A stretch of 5,370 nucleotides of DNA from Candidatus Onthoplasma faecigallinarum (lineage in GTDB: Bacteria; Bacillota; Clostridia; Christensenellales; UBA1242), in the NCBI GenBank assembly GCA_018715225.1, contig DVMB01000030.1:1-5370 (forward strand). The letters run 5' to 3'. This document shows positions 1-4,803 of the stretch, one piece after another. Both the position numbers and the translations under genes were made by a program. The notes beneath the pieces are model-generated. The model was not told the origin of the DNA. It ran no database searches and saw only the letters and a program-made list of their open reading frames with translations. Each line of letters opens with the position of its first letter. The first letter of the stretch is position 1.

Positions 1-198
1 TTTTTTGTCCGATTTGAAAAGTTCGATGTAATTGTCATAACTTAGGTTTGTCATAATTTTTTCTAATTCTTCGGGATAGATAACATATCTATCTGCAGCG
101 AAAGAGATGATCTCTCGTGGAGAAATAAGGCAAGATTTTTTACCTTGACACTTTTGATATACATATTCCATTACATATTTTTCTTTGAATGTTAGCAT
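1..198 (-). CDS. Small winged-helix-like protein, C-terminus cut by window edge
   Basis: This reading frame starts at the ATG at 198 and stays open to base 1, giving 66 residues with no stop, so it is partial. It begins MLTFKEKYVM and continues with three predicted helices (about residues 3-18, 26-35 and 42-53), then a short strand-like YIELF stretch. That order fits a small winged-helix fold. The residues align without gaps with the first 66 residues of the gene just upstream (209-577); identical positions include M1, L2, K5, G19, E29-I30, S32, I48, L52, Y57-I58 and S63. The two are probably tandem paralogues, although identity is low (about 12 of 66). The start lies 10 bases after the upstream stop codon, and the weak ribosome site TAGG overlaps that stop, which suggests translational coupling. 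By analogy with its neighbour the missing part could hold a membrane helix, but this cannot be seen. I do not recognise a named family. Confidence 0.75.
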   Translation of the reverse strand, partial: MLTFKEKYVMEYVYQKCQGKKSCLISPREIISFAADRYVIYPEELEKIMTNLSYDNYIELFKSDKK

Positions 199-208
199 GT
201 TTGTTTAC

Positions 209-577
209 CTAAAATGAAAATAGTATGAAAATCAACATCGCAACAGAAGTCCCCACAAATGACGCCAGAGCTATAAACAAATAATTCAAGAAACTTGATT
301 TTGTATTTTTTGATTTCGTCTTGCCACCATCTTGCTCCAAAAATATTCTTGCTTTTGGTAGAAGTGAGTAACAATAGGTGTTTTCTTCACTAAATTTGAT
401 GATAATATACTCTTGCTTTTCCAAAAAATCAATAATTTGCTTGATTGTGTCCGCATCATATTGAGATTTTTGTGAAAGCGAAGAAAGGATCTCCTCGCTA
501 GTAACAACCTTATAAGCATTGCCTTCAGCAAGTTTATTCAAAGATTTTAAGATTGCGATTGATTTTCTGTCCAGCAT
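209..577 (-). CDS. Winged-helix-like protein with C-terminal membrane anchor (122 aa)
   Basis: This is a complete small gene of unknown function. Residues 1-80 are helix-rich and then strand-rich: helices at about 4-18, 27-36 and 43-55, then the YIIIKFS and YCYSLL strands, which resemble the wing of a winged-helix DNA-binding domain. A basic, low-complexity linker (KTKSKNTK, about 86-93) leads into one hydrophobic helix at about 97-121 that ends the protein. The inferred topology is a cytoplasmic N-terminal domain with a tail anchor. No catalytic motif is visible. The start is well supported, because AGGAG sits 5 bases before the ATG. The gene lies 52 bases behind pepF on the same strand and 10 bases ahead of a likely paralogue, so the three may be co-transcribed, but it also has its own promoter at 590-618. 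It could be a membrane-tethered regulator or just a small membrane protein with a DNA-binding-like fold; the sequence does not decide between these. Confidence 0.85.
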   Translation of the reverse strand: MLDRKSIAILKSLNKLAEGNAYKVVTSEEILSSLSQKSQYDADTIKQIIDFLEKQEYIIIKFSEENTYCYSLLPKARIFLEQDGGKTKSKNTKSSFLNYLFIALASFVGTSVAMLIFILFSF

Positions 578-589
578 AAATACTCCTAT

Positions 590-618
590 ATTATAGCATC
601 TAGAAATATTTTTTGCAA
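590..618 (-). promoter_or_regulatory. Sigma-A-like promoter overlapping the RBS of the 122-aa gene
   Basis: On the minus strand, TTGCAA (618-613) and a perfect TATAAT (595-590) are separated by exactly 17 bases. Transcription would start near 583, only about 6 bases before the ATG at 577. The AGGAG ribosome site at 587-583 therefore lies between the -10 box and the start point. A transcript from this promoter would lack most or all of the ribosome site, while read-through from pepF would carry it whole. The site lies in the 52-base gap after pepF, where no terminator hairpin is visible. The match is by eye only, and TATAAT-like strings are common in AT-rich DNA. Confidence 0.55.
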
Positions 619-629
619 TCTTTTATAAA

Positions 630-2399
630 TTATTTACAAAGAGATTTATAATCATTTAATTGCCTTTTTATATAACCAAAGGCTATTTTATATGGTTCTT
701 CCTGTGTCAAATCAATGCCAATTTCTTTCAGGACGTCAATACTTGGCTTGTTCGTACCATTTTTTAAGAAGTAGATGTATTTTTTGTAAAAGTCAGGTTC
801 ATTCAAAATTCTTGTAGCCAGAGTGATGGCAGTTACCATTCCTGTAGCGTAAGTGTACACATAGTATGCAGAATAGAAATGCGGTACAAGCGACCACTCA
901 TATTGCATTGACTTAGGAATTTTGCATGAATTGCCATAATATTTTTTGTTTAATTTAGTATAACATTCATTCAAATCTTTGTAAGTGATGTTTTCCTCAT
1001 TTTCTATTTTTTGATGAGCGAAAAGTTCAAATTCAGTAAATAAAGTTTGTCTATATATAGTGGATCTAACATTATCTAAGAATTGTTGCAAATAATAGAT
1101 TTTTTCACGCTTGGTTGCATTCTTCAAAAGATATTGAGATAGTAATATTTCATTCACTGTGCTGGCAATTTCTGCGGCAAAAATGGTTATGTCTGCTTTT
1201 TGTTGTGGTTGAGCCATCAAGAAATATTCCGCATTGATACAATGTCCCATCTCGTGCACAAGAGTAGAGAGCGAATTGTAATTGTCCTTAAAGTTCATTA
1301 ATATGACAGTTTTGGCACCATAACAATGTGAATTATACGCCCCTGTATATTTGTTTTCGTTGGGTAGATAGTCAATAGATTTGTCGTTCAATTTTTTCTT
1401 TACTAAACCAATATACTCATCGCACAACGGAGATAGGGCATCTAACATTATTTCTTGTGCCTGTTCAATTGTGTATTTTGTCTTATTCGATCTTTCTTCA
1501 AACAAATCGTAATATGAAAAATTTTTGTTCTTAGATATTCTGGCTTGTGTTTTTACAAACTCTTGCAACAAAGGTATGTTTTCGTTGGTGTATTTAACAA
1601 TGTTATCAAAAACCGCTCTAGGCACATCATTTTCTATCAATTCACGTTCCAATACAGAGTTGTAGTTTGAAATAGAGCATGAAAATTTATCCAATTCTAT
1701 GTCTTTTAAATACAACTCGGTCAGTGTCTTGTTTAGATTGCCGTATGCTTGCATCATAGAATTAAATGCGTTTTTTCTTAGTTGTGGGTCTTTTGAGTGT
1801 AAAAAAGATGAGTAATTAGCTGTGTCTAATTTATGAATTTTGCCTTTTGAATCTACTATATCCTCATATCTAATTTCAGCATCTCGCAATATGCTATGGA
1901 TGTTCTCATTGTCGCCCAGAAAGGAACCCATTTTTGACAAAATTTCATTTGTCTTTTCGTCTATTTTGTGTGGTTTCAATTTGATAATATCTCTTATCAT
2001 GTTGTCATAATCTTTAAACCTTTTGTCTAATAACAAAGATTTTAGATAGTTGTCTTCTAATTTATATAGTTGTGGCACGAAAAAAGCATTCGCTTGATCC
2101 AATTTTGTCTCTAAGTTGATAAATTTCTGTATATATTCTAAAATTTTCACGTTAGAAGCGTCAGTGTTTTTCATATTGGATAGGAAATATGCCAATTTAT
2201 TGATTTGTATAAACTCTTTTTCGCATTTAGTGAGGCGTTCGTAAAGTATGTCAGGATTGTTCAATTTATCTTTATATTTAGGTAAAATTGTAGTCATCTT
2301 CTCCATTATTTTGAATATTTGTTCTATTTCAGCGGCGTCTTTTATGACTGAAGTTAGATCCCATTTGTATTTTTCGGGAATTTGTGTTCGTTTTTTCAT
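630..2399 (-). CDS. pepF: M3B-family zinc metallopeptidase, oligoendopeptidase F type
   Basis: This is a predicted cytoplasmic zinc peptidase that cuts short peptides, a role known for the M3B (PepF) family in peptide recycling. The N-terminus opens with the family-like KYKWDLTSVI (about 11-20), followed by a long helical region. The catalytic centre is complete: HEMGH at 382-386 gives two zinc-binding histidines and the catalytic Glu383. The third zinc ligand is most likely Glu410 in AAEIASTVNE, 28 residues after His382, the usual M3 spacing. Near the C-terminus, HFYSAYYVYTYATG (about 507-520) matches the conserved His/Tyr segment that lines the active site. The length of 589 residues is close to the usual 600 of PepF, and no signal peptide is seen. 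AAGGAG lies 5 bases before the ATG. Two small winged-helix-like genes follow on the same strand. Substrate range cannot be read from sequence. The family is very likely; the exact PepF name is less certain, because many M3B paralogues exist. Confidence 0.95.
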   Translation of the reverse strand: MKKRTQIPEKYKWDLTSVIKDAAEIEQIFKIMEKMTTILPKYKDKLNNPDILYERLTKCEKEFIQINKLAYFLSNMKNTDASNVKILEYIQKFINLETKLDQANAFFVPQLYKLEDNYLKSLLLDKRFKDYDNMIRDIIKLKPHKIDEKTNEILSKMGSFLGDNENIHSILRDAEIRYEDIVDSKGKIHKLDTANYSSFLHSKDPQLRKNAFNSMMQAYGNLNKTLTELYLKDIELDKFSCSISNYNSVLERELIENDVPRAVFDNIVKYTNENIPLLQEFVKTQARISKNKNFSYYDLFEERSNKTKYTIEQAQEIMLDALSPLCDEYIGLVKKKLNDKSIDYLPNENKYTGAYNSHCYGAKTVILMNFKDNYNSLSTLVHEMGHCINAEYFLMAQPQQKADITIFAAEIASTVNEILLSQYLLKNATKREKIYYLQQFLDNVRSTIYRQTLFTEFELFAHQKIENEENITYKDLNECYTKLNKKYYGNSCKIPKSMQYEWSLVPHFYSAYYVYTYATGMVTAITLATRILNEPDFYKKYIYFLKNGTNKPSIDVLKEIGIDLTQEEPYKIAFGYIKRQLNDYKSLCK

Positions 2400-2416
2400 A
2401 TTTTCTCCTTATAATA

Positions 2417-2444
2417 AGTTTAAATTTAATAATATTTTTGTCAA
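2417..2444 (-). promoter_or_regulatory. pepF: Possible pepF promoter
   Basis: On the minus strand a perfect TTGACA (2444-2439) lies upstream of pepF. With a 16-base spacer the best -10 candidate is TAAACT (2422-2417), which matches only four of six consensus positions. A better -10-like TATTAT (2416-2411) sits 22 bases away, which is too far. The start point would fall a few bases before or at the AAGGAG ribosome site (2410-2405), so the leader would again be very short. The -35 box is convincing and the -10 box is weak. Confidence 0.4.
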
Positions 2445-2509
2445 GCAATTAGTTTTTAAACTATAGAATAGAGCATATATTGAAATGTGATCATTTGTTG
2501 CATATAATA

Positions 2510-2538
2510 TTGACTTTTGGTGTCGAATAATATATAAT
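2510..2538 (+). promoter_or_regulatory. Sigma-A-like promoter for the 127-aa envelope protein
   Basis: TTGACT (2510-2515) and a perfect TATAAT (2533-2538) are 17 bases apart, a near-ideal housekeeping promoter. The expected start point is about 2545, giving a leader of some 20 bases that holds the AAAGGAG ribosome site (2552-2558) before the ATG at 2565. The promoter diverges from pepF, and the two genes share a 165-base intergenic region. No clear operator is seen, only a short inverted repeat (AAATG at 2483-2487 and CATTT at 2492-2496). Confidence 0.75.
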
Positions 2539-2564
2539 GTAGAATAATTAGAAAGGAGAGAAGT

Positions 2565-2948
2565 ATGAGAAAAATTCTTTTGATTATCTGTGTGGTGTTT
2601 GTGGTGCTTTGTTATGGGTACCCTTGTTTTATACTGCCATTCGGCGAATATTCTAAGACTTATGAATTGGCAGGAGTGTCTGTAGAAGAGACATATAAGT
2701 TCAATTTTAATGGTACATGCGTACATAGTAAAGGCGAATTGACTACTGAATATCATTATAAATTGAGTGGAAATGATGTTGTGTTGAGCACAAACGAAAC
2801 GTTTGATGATGATGACGATTTCTCAATCAGTATCAATTCAATGTATAATGTAGGCAACGGCTTCTTCAACCAAGTGGGCATGTATGTCGCTATAGGCGTT
2901 GGAGTAGCAGCATTACTTTTGATAGTAACAATTCCTAGAAAGAATTAA
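2565..2948 (+). CDS. Small envelope protein, ectodomain between two membrane segments (127 aa)
   Basis: I do not recognise a named family. The protein starts with two basic residues and a hydrophobic segment (about 4-25), which could be a signal peptide or a signal anchor. No lipobox precedes either early cysteine. Residues about 27-100 form a polar, strand-rich region (FGEYSKTYELAG, EETYKFNFNG, YHYKLSGNDVVLS) that looks like a small beta domain. It is interrupted by the acidic run FDDDDDF (80-86). A second hydrophobic helix (about 104-123) is followed by the basic tail PRKN. The likely topology is both ends inside and the beta domain outside, or a cleaved signal with a C-terminal anchor. The start is supported by AAAGGAG 6 bases before the ATG. 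The gene is a single-gene unit, with its own promoter (2510-2538) and a strong terminator (2982-3013). Confidence 0.85.
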   Translation: MRKILLIICVVFVVLCYGYPCFILPFGEYSKTYELAGVSVEETYKFNFNGTCVHSKGELTTEYHYKLSGNDVVLSTNETFDDDDDFSISINSMYNVGNGFFNQVGMYVAIGVGVAALLLIVTIPRKN

Positions 2949-2981
2949 TGTGATTAAAATTTTACATTTTAACTAGCAAAT

Positions 2982-3013
2982 AAAAATAGTGCACTGGTGT
3001 GCACTATTTTTTT
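2982..3013 (+). terminator. Intrinsic terminator after the 127-aa gene
   Basis: AAAAATAGTGCAC (2982-2994) and GTGCACTATTTTT (2999-3011) pair perfectly over 13 bases around the four-base loop TGGT. The second arm runs into seven T residues (3007-3013). It lies 33 bases after the stop codon. The A run on the left arm gives a T run on the other strand, so it could also stop transcription coming from the right, although no minus-strand gene is seen there. Confidence 0.93.
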
Positions 3014-3029
3014 ATGATTAATTAATCAT
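3014..3029. repeat. 16-bp perfect palindrome directly after the terminator
   Basis: ATGATTAATTAATCAT reads the same on both strands and begins at the base after the terminator T run. Having no loop, it is more like a dimer-binding site than a hairpin. It is about 55 bases upstream of the promoter at 3084-3112. No regulator can be assigned, and chance palindromes are commoner in AT-rich DNA. Confidence 0.5.
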
Positions 3030-3083
3030 TTGGATTATAGTACGAGATTTGAAATTTTTAGTAATATGACATGTGAAAATAGT

Positions 3084-3112
3084 TTGAAATATTAGCATTG
3101 ATAGTTTATAAT
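3084..3112 (+). promoter_or_regulatory. Upstream sigma-A-like promoter (P1) of the MerR operon
   Basis: TTGAAA (3084-3089) and a perfect TATAAT (3107-3112) are 17 bases apart. The predicted start is near 3119, so a transcript reading into the MerR gene would have a leader of about 150 bases that passes through the downstream operator. No terminator with a GC-containing stem lies between this promoter and the gene. It may supply a basal level of regulator. AT-richness raises the chance of a spurious match. Confidence 0.5.
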
Positions 3113-3220
3113 TATTATGAAAAGAAAGAAATAAATACAAGGTAATTTTCTTTATATCTTTTAATTTTCTGTAAATTCATAAAAAAATTAAAAAAATTTT
3201 AAAAATTTTGTCAAAAACAC

Positions 3221-3251
3221 TTGAGTCTATAGTTAACTATAATGATATAGT
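3221..3251 (+). promoter_or_regulatory. MerR-type promoter (P2) with 19-bp spacer
   Basis: TTGAGT (3221-3226) and TATAGT (3246-3251) are separated by 19 bases. The over-long 19-20-bp spacer is the known mark of promoters that MerR-family activators rescue by untwisting the DNA. The spacer contains a perfect 14-bp palindrome, and the very next gene encodes a MerR-family protein. Start would be near 3258, leaving a leader of about 14 bases that includes the AAGGAGG ribosome site (3261-3267) 4 bases before the ATG. An alternative -10, TATAAT at 3238-3243, has no suitably spaced -35. Autoregulation is inferred from position and architecture. Confidence 0.7.
3228..3241. promoter_or_regulatory. Probable MerR-family operator (14-bp perfect palindrome)
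   Basis: TATAGTTAACTATA is fully self-complementary and lies inside the 19-base spacer, where MerR-family dimers bind. The half-site TATAGT recurs at 3246-3251 as the -10 box itself, 18 bases from the first copy in the same direction. The likely ligand is the product of the gene at 3272, bound as a dimer. Confidence 0.65.
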
Positions 3252-3271
3252 CAGGGTAGAAAGGAGGGAAA

Positions 3272-4789
3272 ATGTATTCAATAGGTCGATTTTCAAAGAT
3301 TATGGGCATCAGTACTAAAACACTTATTTGGTATGATAACATAGGACTTATGAAGCCTGATTTTGTTAATGAAGAGAATGGATATAGATACTATACTGCA
3401 GATAGTATTAAAGAGCTCGCTAACATTCAATATTTTCAATCACTCGGCTTCTCTATTGACGAAATTATGCATATGTCAAAAAGTGTTATTGAAAATAAAT
3501 TAGTAGAATTGCGAAATAAAATCGAACATATTGAATTCAATTTATCTTTTCTTGAAAAATTAAAGGAGGAAGATATGAATAAAAAAATTTTAACAATTTA
3601 TGACATTCAAAAGAGCAAGGAGCATCAAGCAAGAATTCAAGGGAAGTGGGTTTATGCAATGTCTACAAACAGTTTTGTAAAGGCTATAGAGCGTTGTCCA
3701 GTATCAACTAAACCGACAGATATGCCAAAGGAATTCTTTTTTGGTGAAGAACAATGCGGAACGGATACAAAAAATCTTTTGTATTACAGCATTGACACAA
3801 TTAACATAAAAGAAAAGACATATACATTTTTAATTATGAATTTAGACGAAAGCTTGATTTTGTTTGAAAGAGAAGAACCATATTCGCAAGAACAACGACT
3901 GCATTTTCATGTTTATAGACGGCTTAACAATACACCATACACAAGAAAAGATTTAGAAGAAATTATGGAAAAAGCCGAAGAGCGAAAACTTATGCAGAAA
4001 GATATTAACTGCGAATATAACAATTTTTTAGATGGGACTTGGCATCATATTGACAATATAAAGGAAAGTGAAATTTCTTCTTACCACGAAAGGAAGAAAA
4101 AAGATTGTTTTAACATACTCTATCCTATGTATGATAAAATTTGTTTCATGGAGGGAGATGTTGCAGTCATGGGAGATGATGATAGTTTTACTATTGGCAA
4201 AAAAACTTATACAAAAGAAAATTCTATGATGAAATTAAGGGTATATCCTGATGCTAAAATATATATTGAAAACAATATTTTGCATGTTAGACACAAAATT
4301 ATTGAAAGAATGGTCAATGGGGACAACCTATTATTCATTAATTTTACCGGTGAGCTTGACACTGACGAAAATACAACCGTTTATGTTTACAAAAAATCAA
4401 TAAGTAAAAGCAAGGATTCAATTATGAAAAAAGAAAATTTTGCAAGTTGTATTGAAAAGATTTCTGACAACGAAATAGTCGATTATATGAAGAATAGTTT
4501 GGAGATGAGCCAAGAGCTTGCCGACAAACAAATGGAATTATTTAAACGCAACAAAGATATATTTGATGAATTCAAATATTGGTTTTATAATTTTAAAAAT
4601 GGATATATTGATGCCTCCAATTTTGCAGTTAAAAATCCGGTCGAAGTTCAAGGTTATACTGCTTATATTTTATATCAAAAATTTGGGGATAGATTGCGCG
4701 GTATTGGAATATTTAATTTACTTATTTCTTTAAGAGAAAATCCAGAAGAAGCACTTGATTTAATCAAACGCGATTTACCTCGTAAATAG
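3272..4789 (+). CDS. Large MerR-family regulator with two GxW modules and helical C-terminal module
   Basis: This is a predicted cytoplasmic DNA-binding regulator of 505 residues, about twice the usual MerR-family size. Residues 1-70 are a clear MerR winged helix: YSIGRFSKIMGIS, then TLIWYDNIGLMKPD, NGYRYYTADSIKEL, and LGFSIDEI. The usual Arg of TLRYY is Ile19 here. A helix at about 72-101 is the expected dimer coiled coil. Two beta-rich modules follow, at about 122-218 and 252-375. Each opens with a GxW (GKW 124-126, GTW 255-257) and ends in a Y-containing strand (HVYRRL, YVYKKS), which is like calycin/lipocalin folds; a helical linker (about 224-245) joins them. The end (about 385-505) is helical and contains VEVQGYTAYILYQ, FNLLISLRENPEEAL and the tail LPRK, a pattern I recall from other Firmicute proteins but cannot name. 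Its six cysteines show no metal-sensor arrangement, so an organic ligand is likelier. The start has AAGGAGG 4 bases upstream. It is probably autoregulated through 3221-3251 and coupled to the gene at 4804. Confidence 0.9.
   Translation: MYSIGRFSKIMGISTKTLIWYDNIGLMKPDFVNEENGYRYYTADSIKELANIQYFQSLGFSIDEIMHMSKSVIENKLVELRNKIEHIEFNLSFLEKLKEEDMNKKILTIYDIQKSKEHQARIQGKWVYAMSTNSFVKAIERCPVSTKPTDMPKEFFFGEEQCGTDTKNLLYYSIDTINIKEKTYTFLIMNLDESLILFEREEPYSQEQRLHFHVYRRLNNTPYTRKDLEEIMEKAEERKLMQKDINCEYNNFLDGTWHHIDNIKESEISSYHERKKKDCFNILYPMYDKICFMEGDVAVMGDDDSFTIGKKTYTKENSMMKLRVYPDAKIYIENNILHVRHKIIERMVNGDNLLFINFTGELDTDENTTVYVYKKSISKSKDSIMKKENFASCIEKISDNEIVDYMKNSLEMSQELADKQMELFKRNKDIFDEFKYWFYNFKNGYIDASNFAVKNPVEVQGYTAYILYQKFGDRLRGIGIFNLLISLRENPEEALDLIKRDLPRK
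3562..3577 (+). promoter_or_regulatory. Internal ribosome binding site and in-frame ATG inside the MerR gene
   Basis: AAAGGAGG (3562-3569) precedes an in-frame ATG at 3575-3577 by 5 bases, as good a start signal as the one at the true gene start. The ATG is codon 102, right after the predicted coiled coil and before the first GxW module. Starting here would give a 404-residue protein (3575-4789) without the DNA-binding part. The MerR-family gene tipA of Streptomyces is known to make such a short form from an internal start. The ribosome site also encodes Lys-Glu-Glu, common in coiled coils, so coincidence is possible. Confidence 0.5.
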
Positions 4790-4803
4790 AAAAGGGAAAA
4801 ATT

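Larger units (their letters stand above)
2949..3271. other. Intergenic region of 323 bases upstream of the MerR gene
   Basis: The region holds, in order, the terminator of the 127-aa gene (2982-3013), a 16-bp perfect palindrome (3014-3029), a sigma-A-like promoter (3084-3112), a long A/T-only stretch (about 3179-3209), and the MerR-type promoter with its operator (3221-3251). The only reading frames inside are a few codons long, for example ATG at 3117 followed by four sense codons and a stop, and I do not call them genes. No tRNA or recognisable riboswitch is seen. The A/T-only stretch could act as an UP element or a bend upstream of the MerR-type promoter, which is inference. Confidence 0.6.

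Noticed and set aside
2459..2465. AACTATA between pepF and the 127-aa gene, matching half of the MerR operator
   Set aside because: A single half-site with no partner or suitable promoter spacing is not enough to propose control by the regulator.
2248..2466. Plus-strand open frame of 72 codons over the start of pepF
   Set aside because: It is antisense to a well-supported gene, has no ribosome site, and its hydrophobic residues mirror the AT-rich opposite strand.
2473..2506. Direct repeat of GCATATA (2473-2479 and 2500-2506) with a small inverted repeat between
   Set aside because: Seven-base matches are expected by chance in such AT-rich DNA, and the arrangement fits no known operator layout.
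2409..2756. Minus-strand open frame of 115 codons across the divergent intergenic region
   Set aside because: It overlaps the promoter region and the 127-aa gene on the opposite strand and has no coding character of its own.
3114..3134. Tiny frame beginning at the ATG at 3117 (four further sense codons, then TAA)
   Set aside because: It has no ribosome site and is too short to call a leader peptide; no attenuator structure follows.
3179..3209. A/T-only stretch with repeated AAAATTTT-like strings as a possible terminator
   Set aside because: The potential stems have no G or C pairs and would be too weak to terminate transcription.
4158..4229. GGAGGGAG followed by an out-of-frame ATG inside the MerR gene, giving a 23-codon frame
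   Set aside because: The ATG is too close to the ribosome-like string, the peptide is short, and the bases are explained by the regulator's own codons (Met-Glu-Gly-Asp).
4518..4733. Second plus-strand frame of 71 codons within the MerR gene's C-terminal part
   Set aside because: It lies wholly inside a gene with a clear domain pattern in another frame and has no ribosome site.
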